Positions 1-7,509 of a DNA stretch of 16,941 nt are shown here, piece after piece. The position numbers and the translations under genes were made by a program. The DNA comes from an uncultured Haemophilus sp. (GTDB lineage: Bacteria; Pseudomonadota; Gammaproteobacteria; Enterobacterales; Pasteurellaceae). The DNA is taken from NCBI RefSeq assembly GCF_937976265.1, contig NZ_CALJRX010000288.1, positions 1-16,941 of the forward strand. Reading direction: 5' to 3'. The notes beneath the pieces were generated by a model. The model ran no database searches, had not been told where the DNA came from, and saw only the letters and a list, made by a program, of their open reading frames with translations. Numbering within the stretch: the first letter of the stretch is position 1; each line of letters begins with the position of its first letter.

Positions 1-17
1 CCAGGTAGTGAATGTAG

Positions 18-50
18 AACCCCGAGCTGAATGGCTTGGGGTTTTTGTTT
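18..50 (+). terminator. Rho-independent terminator of an upstream transcript
   Basis: A 10-bp stem (18-27 with 34-43, one G-U pair) closes a 6-base loop and is followed by a run of T (42-46, then gttt). It would end a + strand transcript that enters from left of the window. The first bases, CCAGG, resemble the 3' end of gammaproteobacterial 5S rRNA, so the transcript may be an rRNA operon. That is inference from five bases only. Confidence 0.8.
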
Positions 51-71
51 ATGGATTTTTATTAAAAACTC

Positions 72-79
72 TATAGAAT
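72..79 (+). promoter_or_regulatory. Possible -10 element for arcB
   Basis: TATAGAAT lies about 30 bases before the arcB ATG at 110, inside an AT-rich stretch. No good -35 hexamer stands at the right distance, and there is no Shine-Dalgarno sequence before the ATG, only A/T-rich leader. This is the best promoter candidate between the upstream terminator and arcB, but it is weak. Confidence 0.3.
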
Positions 80-109
80 GATCTCAATTTTTATTTCTCA
101 ATATAAACA

Positions 110-1876
110 ATGAAAAACTTTAGATATTTTGCACAACGCTATGTTGACTGGGTTATTCGATTAGGTCGAGTTCGCTTCTCTTTACTTGGCATTGCTATTC
201 TTGCGATTTTGGCTCTTTGTATACAAATCTTATTAAGTACACTTTTTAGTGATGGTATTCACTGGAGTGATATTGTTCGCTCGATCACTTTTGGTCTATT
301 TACTGCTCCTTTTGTTATTTATTTCTTTACGCTACTTGTTGAGCGATTAGAGCGTTCCCGTTTAGAGCTATCTAAAACACTTGCTCGATTAGAAAAAAAC
401 AATCGTGATAAAAGTACCTTACTGGCTACCATTAGCCATGAATTGCGTACCCCATTAAATGGAATCATTGGCTTAAGTCGAATTTTATTAGATGATAAAT
501 TAACGGAACAACAACAGAATTATCTGAATACGATTAATCTAAGTGCGGTCAGTTTAGGCCATATTTTTAGTGATATTATTGATTTAGATAAGATCGACTC
601 TAAACGCATTGAATTAAATATTCAACCTTGTGATTTCCATTCACTACTTAATGATTTCTATAATTTTGGTACCTTAATGGCAGAACAAAAGGGGCTAAAG
701 TTTTCTTTAAACCAGGATGAGAATTTACCTAATTGGCTTTATCTCGATCGTGCTCGTATCAGCCAAATTCTTTGGAATCTAATTGGTAATGCGGTCAAGT
801 TTACTGATAATGGTGAAGTTACCCTAACAGTACAGCAAATCCAAGATAATCAATATCAATTTAGTGTTACAGATACAGGGGCAGGTATTGCTTCTTGCGA
901 ATTGGATAAGATTTTTACCATGTATTATCAGGTTAAAGATAACATTCATCGTTCTGCTGGAAGTGGTATCGGTCTCGCGATTTCTAAAAATCTTGCACAG
1001 TTAATGCAAGGGGATTTAACGGTTGAAAGTGAGTTGGATAAAGGTTCTACTTTTTATTTAACGATTATTGCGGATAAAGCCCAAGCCAATGATATGAATG
1101 CTGAAAAAGCCATGCAGCATCTTTCTATTTTATTAGTTGAAGACGTTGAATTGAATGTGGTTGTAGCCAAAAGTATTCTTGAAAAGCAAGGTCATTATGT
1201 TGATGTTGCCATGAATGGTGAACAGGCTATCCAATTATTTGAGAAAAATACTTATGACATTGTTTTTCTTGATATTAAATTACCTGATATGTCAGGTTTT
1301 GATATTGCCCACTATCTACGTAAAAACTACGAAGAAGGGATTTATGATTTTCTCCCGCCTTTAATTGCCTTTACAGCGAACGTGATGCACAGTGAAGAAG
1401 AATATCAAGAGCAGGGTATGGATGGCGTGTTGCGCAAGCCCCTTTCTTTGATTGAATTACGTCAGTGCTTTAAAACTTTTTTAGGCGATGATATTGAATG
1501 TATCTCTGATGAAGAAAAAACTCCTCAAGTTCAAGAAGGTATCAATATTTCACTTATTGAGTTAATTGGAAAATCACAAGCTAAAGCTAATGTAGAGTTA
1601 TTCAAACAATGGATGCCGATTTATTTAGATGAATTAGAAACAGCGTATGAGGATTATCTTGCAAACTCAGATATGCAACAAACGGTGTCAGATGTCGCAC
1701 ATAAAATTAAAGGTGCAGCCGCGTCGGTAGGACTTGTTAATGTTCAAAATATCGCAAAACAGGCTCAAGATACCTCATTACCAAATTGGACATCCGATAT
1801 TGCTTCATGGATAAAGCAACTCAGTAATGAATGGCCTCAAAATTTAGCTGAATTGGAAGCGTATTTAGAAAAATAA
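110..1876 (+). CDS. arcB: Aerobic respiration control hybrid sensor kinase ArcB, short PAS-less form
   Basis: Inner-membrane sensor that phosphorylates the response regulator ArcA when the quinone pool is reduced. Two membrane segments are visible (about residues 24-46 and 57-78). A short linker leads to the dimerisation/phosphoacceptor H-box SHELRTPLNG with His110. The ATPase N-box has Asn226, the G1 box is DTGAGIA at 254-260 and the G2 box is SGIGLA at 284-289. A receiver domain follows with LVEDVELN at 341-348 and acceptor Asp387 in FLDIKLPD. The C-terminal HPt domain has His530 in AHKIKGAA, so the whole His-Asp-His relay is present. At 588 residues it is much shorter than E. coli ArcB (778); the missing part is the linker PAS region, and residues 79-109 contain no cysteine. 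Such a short ArcB is known from H. influenzae. The stop lies 3 bases before tmcA, suggesting one transcript. Confidence 0.95.
   Translation: MKNFRYFAQRYVDWVIRLGRVRFSLLGIAILAILALCIQILLSTLFSDGIHWSDIVRSITFGLFTAPFVIYFFTLLVERLERSRLELSKTLARLEKNNRDKSTLLATISHELRTPLNGIIGLSRILLDDKLTEQQQNYLNTINLSAVSLGHIFSDIIDLDKIDSKRIELNIQPCDFHSLLNDFYNFGTLMAEQKGLKFSLNQDENLPNWLYLDRARISQILWNLIGNAVKFTDNGEVTLTVQQIQDNQYQFSVTDTGAGIASCELDKIFTMYYQVKDNIHRSAGSGIGLAISKNLAQLMQGDLTVESELDKGSTFYLTIIADKAQANDMNAEKAMQHLSILLVEDVELNVVVAKSILEKQGHYVDVAMNGEQAIQLFEKNTYDIVFLDIKLPDMSGFDIAHYLRKNYEEGIYDFLPPLIAFTANVMHSEEEYQEQGMDGVLRKPLSLIELRQCFKTFLGDDIECISDEEKTPQVQEGINISLIELIGKSQAKANVELFKQWMPIYLDELETAYEDYLANSDMQQTVSDVAHKIKGAAASVGLVNVQNIAKQAQDTSLPNWTSDIASWIKQLSNEWPQNLAELEAYLEK
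541..549 (+). repeat. DNA uptake signal core (Hin-USS) in arcB
   Basis: Exact AAGTGCGGT, reading as Ser-Ala-Val codons inside the arcB kinase dimerisation domain. This 9-mer is the core recognised by Haemophilus-type natural transformation. Confidence 0.9.
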
Positions 1877-1879
1877 TTC

Positions 1880-3724
1880 ATGACACGTCATTTTCAAATT
1901 TTGGTCAGTGAGAATATGCCGTCTAATTTGCCGGCAAATACCTTGATCATTAATGAGTTTTCTAAAATTCAAAATCTTCTTGGGCAAGAGTTTGAGACAA
2001 TCTTGTTTGATGCACGGAAAGGTATCCATTTAGAGGCGTTAGCCATTGCTGCCGGCACATTGAAAATGAATGGCGCCTTAATTATCTTGCTATCAAATTG
2101 GGAGGAGCTTCATTCTCAAATAGATGAAGATAGTCTTCGTTGGTCAGGTTCGATTGAGGCAATTGCTACGCCAAGATTTATGACATATTTTAAGCATTGT
2201 ATTCATAAATATGGCTTCCCCATCCTTTATCATCAAAATGATTTAAAATTTGCCCGCACTTTTCAGCAGTCATTTGTAAATCACAATGCGACCTTAGATC
2301 AGCAGAAAATCATTGAGCAAATCTTACAAAAAGAATCCGAACTCTACTTTCTTACTGCCAAACGAGGAAGAGGGAAATCAGCTCTAGCAGGCTTATTAGC
2401 GAATCAACTGGATACTCAAATTTACCTCACAGCACCGAATAAAAGTGCGGTTAAAATTTTGGCTGAATTTTCACAAAAAGAGATTATCTTTATTGCACCA
2501 GATGAGCTTTTCCTTGCTTTGCAAAATGATCCTTCTTTTTCTGAAAATGCTTGGCTTTTTGTTGATGAGGCGGCAATGTTGCCAATTGCTCAACTTACTG
2601 CTTTTTCCCACCATTTTAAGCATATTCTATTTACGACTACCATCCATAGTTATGAGGGAACCGGGCGAGGCTTTGAGCTTAAATTTAAGCAAAAAATTAA
2701 CCGCACTTTTTCTGACTTTGAGCTTATTGAACCGCTACGTTGGTCTAAAGATGATGTTTTAGAGGCGTTTATTGATGAGCTTTTATTATTAAATGTAGAG
2801 GATGACTTTAAACAAACGCCATATGATAAAAGCAAAATATGCCAAATTACTGAACGCTCACAAGAGGAAATTCTTTCTTCATTGCCTCAATTCTATGGCT
2901 TGATGACATTAGCCCATTATCGTACATCACCGCTAGATCTTCGGCGATTGTTTGATGCTAATTCACAGTGTTTTTTTACCGCTGAAAGTGAGCAAAATTT
3001 ACTCGGCGCAGTTTGGGCATTAGAAGAAGGTGGGATTAAAGATTTATCCCTTATTGAAGCGATTCAACAAGGGATTCGACGTCCTAAAGGTAATCTTGTC
3101 CCGCAAGCACTTTGTTTTCATGCTCAACAACAAAAGGCTTGTGAATTGCATTCTTTGCGCATTTCGAGAATTGCGGTTCAGCCTATGTGGCAGCAGCATG
3201 GTATAGGTACACAACTTATTGAATACATCACACAAAATGCTGATGTGGATTATTTATCAGTGAGTTTTGGTTATACCAAAGAACTGGCTCAATTTTGGCA
3301 GAAATGTGGTTTTTCTCTTGTTCATTTAGGCGAGCATTTAGAGGCAAGTAGTGGCTGTTATTCCGCTATCGCGCTAAAAGGGCTTTCTGTACAAGGGATT
3401 GAATTAGAAAAAGAAGCAACGCAATCTTTTCAACGGAATATCCCTTTGTCTTTCCATCCGCTCGCTCAGGAATTTAATATCACATCAGTAGATTGGGAAT
3501 TGATTGACGAAGATTGGTTAAGTTTAAAAAATTTTGCTCATTTTCACCGCACTTTAGCTTCCGCTTTGCCCGCAATTCGTCGATTTTTAATGAATTTAGA
3601 TGAAAAAGATTGTCCTTTAATGCGAGATTATTTCATCACAAAACAGATACCCTATAGCAAGAAAAATGGGTTAAAATTATTACGTTCAGAGATTGCACAA
3701 AAATTAAAAAAGGAGGCAAGATGA
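1880..3724 (+). CDS. tmcA: tRNA(Met) cytidine acetyltransferase TmcA
   Basis: Makes N4-acetylcytidine at the wobble position (C34) of elongator tRNA-Met, using acetyl-CoA and ATP/GTP hydrolysis; it is a cytosolic tRNA-modification enzyme. Domains in order: an N-terminal TmcA/DUF1726-like region (about 1-135), a RecD-like helicase ATPase with Walker A AKRGRGKS (160-167, Lys166) and Walker B-like VDEAA (228-232), then a GNAT acetyltransferase fold with motif A around 428-446 containing QQHGIG, and a C-terminal tail. It has 614 residues against about 670 in E. coli, so somewhat compact but with all key motifs. The start is the ATG 3 bases after the arcB stop. There is no obvious Shine-Dalgarno, so translation may be coupled to arcB. 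The stop overlaps the next start as ATGA. Confidence 0.93.
   Translation: MTRHFQILVSENMPSNLPANTLIINEFSKIQNLLGQEFETILFDARKGIHLEALAIAAGTLKMNGALIILLSNWEELHSQIDEDSLRWSGSIEAIATPRFMTYFKHCIHKYGFPILYHQNDLKFARTFQQSFVNHNATLDQQKIIEQILQKESELYFLTAKRGRGKSALAGLLANQLDTQIYLTAPNKSAVKILAEFSQKEIIFIAPDELFLALQNDPSFSENAWLFVDEAAMLPIAQLTAFSHHFKHILFTTTIHSYEGTGRGFELKFKQKINRTFSDFELIEPLRWSKDDVLEAFIDELLLLNVEDDFKQTPYDKSKICQITERSQEEILSSLPQFYGLMTLAHYRTSPLDLRRLFDANSQCFFTAESEQNLLGAVWALEEGGIKDLSLIEAIQQGIRRPKGNLVPQALCFHAQQQKACELHSLRISRIAVQPMWQQHGIGTQLIEYITQNADVDYLSVSFGYTKELAQFWQKCGFSLVHLGEHLEASSGCYSAIALKGLSVQGIELEKEATQSFQRNIPLSFHPLAQEFNITSVDWELIDEDWLSLKNFAHFHRTLASALPAIRRFLMNLDEKDCPLMRDYFITKQIPYSKKNGLKLLRSEIAQKLKKEAR
2443..2451 (+). 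repeat. Hin-USS core in tmcA
   Basis: Exact AAGTGCGGT, followed by an A/T-rich stretch as in extended uptake signals; it reads as Lys-Ser-Ala-Val in TmcA, in the ATPase domain. Confidence 0.9.
2700..2708 (-). repeat. Hin-USS core in tmcA, reverse orientation
   Basis: ACCGCACTT on the + strand, followed by a T run; it lies over Asn-Arg-Thr-Phe codons of TmcA. Confidence 0.9.
3546..3554 (-). repeat. Hin-USS core near the tmcA 3' end
   Basis: ACCGCACTT on the + strand, over His-Arg-Thr-Leu codons in the C-terminal tail of TmcA. Confidence 0.9.
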
Positions 3725-3894
3725 GCGAACAAGAAAAAAAAGGTTGGTTCCGTAAAGCGGTAGATGAATACAATAAATTTTGCAGTGAACTTGGTTTAGA
3801 TAAAGGGAGTTGTCGAGGTTGTATGCCACGCATTGAATTTGACGATGATGGTAAGGTAAAAAAAGAGAAACCACTCGAACCACTCAAAAAATAA
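3721..3894 (+). CDS. 57-aa charged CxxC peptide, translationally coupled to tmcA (DUF5363-like)
   Basis: Small uncharacterised protein of 57 residues. It starts MSEQEKKGWF, is lysine- and acid-rich, has Cys at 21, 31 and 34 (the last two as CRGC, followed by MPRIEF), and ends in a Lys/Pro-rich tail. There is no signal peptide or membrane segment, so it is probably cytosolic. The resemblance to the Pfam DUF5363 group is from memory and not checked. Its ATG shares four bases with the tmcA stop (ATGA), and a strong Shine-Dalgarno, AAGGAGG, lies just upstream inside the tmcA end, so it is surely translated and coupled to tmcA. A terminator begins 3 bases after its stop. The CxxC could bind a metal together with the third cysteine, but two or three cysteines do not prove it. 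A link to tRNA acetylation is suggested only by position. Confidence 0.85.
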   Translation: MSEQEKKGWFRKAVDEYNKFCSELGLDKGSCRGCMPRIEFDDDGKVKKEKPLEPLKK

Positions 3895-3897
3895 AAG

Positions 3898-3927
3898 AAA
3901 ACAGGGTTAACTAAACCCTGTTTTTTT
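3898..3927 (+). terminator. Rho-independent terminator of the arcB-tmcA-peptide operon
   Basis: Perfect stem AAACAGGGTT (3899-3908) with AACCCTGTTT (3914-3923), a 5-base loop and a run of seven T. It ends the three-gene + strand operon. Confidence 0.93.
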
Positions 3928-3940
3928 ATACAGATAAATA

Positions 3941-3968
3941 TTGAAAAGTAGAGTGAATTTGCTAAACT
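3941..3968 (+). promoter_or_regulatory. Likely sigma-70 promoter for mfd
   Basis: TTGAAA (3941-3946), a 16-base spacer, then TAAACT (3963-3968) preceded by TG-C, an extended -10 arrangement. It lies after the upstream terminator and about 33 bases before the TTG and 45 before the ATG candidate starts of mfd. It is the only good promoter match in this gap. Confidence 0.55.
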
Positions 3969-4003
3969 AATCAACTGTTCACGCAAAAATGAGATAAACA
4001 TTG

Positions 4004-4012
4004 ACCGCACTT
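4004..4012 (-). repeat. Hin-USS core abutting the mfd start codon
   Basis: ACCGCACTT ends at the base immediately before the ATG at 4013, and starts one codon after an alternative in-frame TTG at 4001. If the TTG is used the uptake core is translated as Thr-Ala-Leu. Confidence 0.9.
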
Positions 4013-7000
4013 ATGAAAACAACCTATTTTAATTTTGATATTCCGATTCAGCCCAATGATCATAAAATTCTTGGCAATGTATTGGCGAGTGCAGATGCAC
4101 TTGCTGTTAGTGAAATTGCAGAGCAATACGATGGATTGACTGTGGTTGTGACACCGGATACCAAAAGTGCGGTTCGTTTATCACAAGTTTTACCGGATTT
4201 AACTTCTCAGCCTGTTCAGTTTTTTCCTGATTGGGAAACGTTGCCTTATGATTCTTTTTCTCCTCATCAAGAAATTATTTCTTCTCGTTTAAGTGCGCTA
4301 TTTCATTTGCAAAATACTAAAAAAGGTATCTTTGTTTTACCGATTAGCACATTAATGCAACGTGTGTGCCCGCCGAAATATCTACAGCACAATGTCCTTC
4401 TGATTAAAAAAGGTGACCGTCTTGTCATTGAAAAATTGCGATTACAATTAGAGTCAGCAGGATATCGTTCCGTAGAGCAAGTACTAGAACATGGTGAATA
4501 TGCTGTGCGCGGATCACTTTTAGATCTTTTCCCAATGGGAAGTGCGGTTCCATTTCGCTTAGATTTTTTTGATGATGAAATTGATTCGATTCGTACTTTT
4601 GATGTCGATACGCAGCGAACGTTAGATGAAATTCAATCTATTAATTTATTACCTGCACACGAATTTCCAACAGATGAGAAAGGCATTGAATTTTTCCGTA
4701 CACAATTTAGAGAAACTTTTGGAGAAATTCGTCGCGATCCAGAACATATTTATCAGCAAATCAGTAAAGGCACACTAATCTCAGGGATTGAATATTGGCA
4801 GCCGCTGTTCTTTGATGAAATGGCAACGTTGTTTGATTACTTACCCGAAAAAACGTTGTTTGTGGATATGGAAACAAATCAAGCACAAGGTGAACGTTTT
4901 TATCTTGATGCCAAACAGCGTTATGAGCATCGCAAAGTTGATCCAATGCGCCCTCTTTTGCCGCCAGAACGTTTGTGGCTAAGCATTGATGCGGTAAATC
5001 ATGCATTAAAAAATTATCCTAAAATTAATTTTAAAGCAGAAAAAGTGCGGTCATCTGTTCGTCAGAAAAACTTACCGGTGTCTGCATTACCAGCCGTGAC
5101 CATTCAATCACAGCAAAAAGAACCGTTATCCCAACTTCGTCAATTTATTGAGCATTTTAAAGGAAATGTTTTATTTTCAGTTGAAACTGAAGGACGACGT
5201 GAAACCTTGCTGGATTTACTTTCACCCTTAAAAATTAAACCTAAACAGATTAAAACCTTATCTGAAGCCAATCAAGACAAGTTTAATCTCTGGGTAAGTC
5301 GTCTTGAGCAAGGTTTTATTCTTGATGAGGCTAAACTCGCCATCATTACTGAACATGAAATTTTGGGCGAGCGGGTACAGCAACGTCATCGTGATAAACG
5401 CAAGGCGGTCAATCCAGATACCCTAGTGCGCAATCTGGCGGAATTAAAAATAGGGCAGCCAGTGGTGCATTTAGATCACGGTGTTGGGCGTTATGGTGGT
5501 TTGGTCACGCTTGATACAGGTGGCTTAAAAGCTGAATATTTGCTGATCAATTATGCGAATGAATCCAAACTTTATGTGCCTGTTGGTTCTCTTCATTTAA
5601 TTAGTCGCTATGTCGGTGGCTCAGATGACACCGCACCATTACATAAATTAGGTAATGAATCATGGGCGAAAACGCGTCAAAAAGCCGCAGAAAAAATTCG
5701 TGATGTGGCCGCTGAATTACTTGATGTATATGCCCAACGAGAAGTGAAAAAAGGCTTTGAGTTTAAATATGATCGTGAGGAATTCCAGCAATTCGCTGCA
5801 ACCTTTCCTTTTGAAGAAACGCACGATCAAGCTATGGCGATTAATGCCGTCATTTCGGATATGTGCCAACCCAAGGCAATGGATCGTTTGGTTTGTGGTG
5901 ATGTGGGCTTTGGGAAGACTGAAGTGGCGATGCGCGCAGCATTTTTGGCGGTCATGAACCATAAACAAGTCGCCGTATTGGTTCCAACAACCTTGTTAGC
6001 TCAACAGCATTACGAGAATTTTAAAGATCGTTTTGCGAATCTTCCGGTTAATGTGGAAGTGCTTTCTCGATTTAAAACAGCCAAAGAGCAAAAACAAATC
6101 TTAGAAAATTTAGCTGAAGGAAAAGTCGATATTCTGATTGGAACCCATAAATTGATTCAATCCGATGTGAAGTTTTCTGATCTTGGCTTACTCATCATTG
6201 ATGAAGAACATCGCTTTGGTGTGGGACAAAAAGAGAAAATTAAACAACTTCGAGCGAATATTGATATTTTAACGCTTACCGCAACACCAATTCCTCGCAC
6301 TTTGAATATGGCGATGAATGGTATTCGCGATCTTTCTATTATTGCGACACCACCGGCTCGTCGAGTGAGTATCAAAACGTTTGTTCGCCAGAAAGATGAT
6401 TTAATTATTCGTGAAGCGATTCTGCGTGAGATTTTACGTGGTGGGCAAGTTTATTATTTGCATAATGATGTGGCGAGTATTGAAAATACGGCCGAAAAAC
6501 TGACCGCACTTGTACCGGAAGCTAGAGTCGTCATTGGTCATGGTCAAATGCGAGAACGTGAACTTGAACGCGTGATGAGTGATTTTTATCATCAACGTTA
6601 TAACGTTTTAGTCTGTTCCACCATTATTGAAACAGGGATTGACGTACCAACGGCAAATACGATCATTATTGAACGCGCAGATAATTTTGGTTTAGCACAG
6701 CTTCACCAGTTGCGTGGGCGAGTAGGGCGCTCTCATCACCAAGCTTATGCTTATTTGCTGACACCGCCGCCGAAGTTAATGACGAAAGATGCAAAACGTC
6801 GTTTAGAGGCATTAGAAAGTTTAGATAACTTAGGTGCAGGTTTCATTCTTGCGACGCACGATTTAGAAATTCGCGGTGCAGGTGAATTATTAGGGAATGA
6901 ACAAAGTGGACAAATTGAGAGCATCGGTTTTTCACTTTATATGGAATTACTTGATGCGGCAGTTAAAGCCTTAAAAGAGGGCAGAGAACCTTCATTAGAA

Positions 7001-7453
7001 GAGATTACACATCAGCAAGCTGAAATTGAGTTACGTGTTCCAGCTTTATTGCCAGATGACTATCTTGGTGATGTGAATATGCGTTTGTCATTCTATAAAC
7101 GCATTGCTGCAGCGGAAAGTAAACAAGAGTTAGATGAATTAAAAGTTGAATTAATCGATCGCTTTGGCCTATTACCTGAAGCAACTAAAAATCTTTTACA
7201 AATTGCTGAAATGCGTTTAATGGTGAAACCATTAAAAGTGCTGAAAATCGATGCAGGGGCTCAAGGTGGCTTTATTGAATTCTCACCTTCAGCAAAAGTT
7301 GATCCAGAAAAATTCATCAAATTAATTCAACAAAATCCAATTGTTTATCGCTTTGATGGTCCATTAAAATTTAAGTTTGTGAAAGCACTTCCAGAAAACA
7401 AAGCGCGGTTAGAATTTGTGATGGATTTGGTGAAGACGTTTACTGATGAGTAG
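4013..7453 (+). CDS. mfd: Transcription-repair coupling factor Mfd
   Basis: ATP-driven DNA translocase that removes RNA polymerase stalled at lesions and recruits UvrA for nucleotide excision repair. From the ATG it has 1146 residues, almost the 1148 of E. coli Mfd. The N-terminal part is UvrB-like (FPDWETLPYD early on). The polymerase-interaction region begins around LAELKIGQPVVHLDHGVGRY. The RecG-like motor has Walker A GDVGFGKT (629-636, Lys635), DEEH at 730-733, TATPIPRTL, and QLRGRVGRS in motif VI. The C-terminal TRCF domain holds LPDDYLGDVNMRLSFYKR. The start is uncertain: an in-frame TTG at 4001 has a GAGAT 5 bases upstream, whereas the ATG at 4013 has no clear Shine-Dalgarno but matches family length. 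The gene carries four internal uptake cores. It stands alone between its own promoter and a shared terminator. Confidence 0.96.
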   Translation: MKTTYFNFDIPIQPNDHKILGNVLASADALAVSEIAEQYDGLTVVVTPDTKSAVRLSQVLPDLTSQPVQFFPDWETLPYDSFSPHQEIISSRLSALFHLQNTKKGIFVLPISTLMQRVCPPKYLQHNVLLIKKGDRLVIEKLRLQLESAGYRSVEQVLEHGEYAVRGSLLDLFPMGSAVPFRLDFFDDEIDSIRTFDVDTQRTLDEIQSINLLPAHEFPTDEKGIEFFRTQFRETFGEIRRDPEHIYQQISKGTLISGIEYWQPLFFDEMATLFDYLPEKTLFVDMETNQAQGERFYLDAKQRYEHRKVDPMRPLLPPERLWLSIDAVNHALKNYPKINFKAEKVRSSVRQKNLPVSALPAVTIQSQQKEPLSQLRQFIEHFKGNVLFSVETEGRRETLLDLLSPLKIKPKQIKTLSEANQDKFNLWVSRLEQGFILDEAKLAIITEHEILGERVQQRHRDKRKAVNPDTLVRNLAELKIGQPVVHLDHGVGRYGGLVTLDTGGLKAEYLLINYANESKLYVPVGSLHLISRYVGGSDDTAPLHKLGNESWAKTRQKAAEKIRDVAAELLDVYAQREVKKGFEFKYDREEFQQFAATFPFEETHDQAMAINAVISDMCQPKAMDRLVCGDVGFGKTEVAMRAAFLAVMNHKQVAVLVPTTLLAQQHYENFKDRFANLPVNVEVLSRFKTAKEQKQILENLAEGKVDILIGTHKLIQSDVKFSDLGLLIIDEEHRFGVGQKEKIKQLRANIDILTLTATPIPRTLNMAMNGIRDLSIIATPPARRVSIKTFVRQKDDLIIREAILREILRGGQVYYLHNDVASIENTAEKLTALVPEARVVIGHGQMRERELERVMSDFYHQRYNVLVCSTIIETGIDVPTANTIIIERADNFGLAQLHQLRGRVGRSHHQAYAYLLTPPPKLMTKDAKRRLEALESLDNLGAGFILATHDLEIRGAGELLGNEQSGQIESIGFSLYMELLDAAVKALKEGREPSLEEITHQQAEIELRVPALLPDDYLGDVNMRLSFYKRIAAAESKQELDELKVELIDRFGLLPEATKNLLQIAEMRLMVKPLKVLKIDAGAQGGFIEFSPSAKVDPEKFIKLIQQNPIVYRFDGPLKFKFVKALPENKARLEFVMDLVKTFTDE
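4165..4173 (+). repeat. Hin-USS core in mfd (1)
   Basis: Exact AAGTGCGGT, over Lys-Ser-Ala-Val codons in the UvrB-like region of Mfd. Confidence 0.9.
4540..4548 (+). repeat. Hin-USS core in mfd (2)
   Basis: Exact AAGTGCGGT, over Gly-Ser-Ala-Val codons. Confidence 0.9.
5043..5051 (+). repeat. Hin-USS core in mfd (3)
   Basis: Exact AAGTGCGGT with an A-rich 5' flank. It is read in a different frame from most of the other + copies, as Lys-Val-Arg-Ser. Confidence 0.9.
6503..6511 (-). repeat. Hin-USS core in mfd (4)
   Basis: ACCGCACTT on the + strand, over Leu-Thr-Ala-Leu codons of the Mfd motor domain. Confidence 0.9.
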
Positions 7454-7468
7454 CAAGTAAATAAATAA

Positions 7469-7500
7469 AAAGGCTGACAAAATGTCAGCCTTTATTTTTT
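7469..7500. terminator. Bidirectional terminator between mfd and gltS
   Basis: An 11-bp stem (AAAGGCTGACA, 7469-7479, with TGTCAGCCTTT, 7483-7493) and a 3-base loop. T-rich sequence follows on the + strand, and the left flank is A-rich, giving a T-rich tail on the - strand too. It fits the ends of two convergent transcripts: mfd from the left and the parE-nirK-parC-gltS block from the right. Confidence 0.88.
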
Positions 7501-7509
7501 GATATTTAA

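Noticed and set aside
3636..4010. 124-codon open frame on the - strand over the tmcA end, the small peptide gene and the terminator
   Set aside because: It crosses a strong terminator and two better supported genes on the other strand; no ribosome site.
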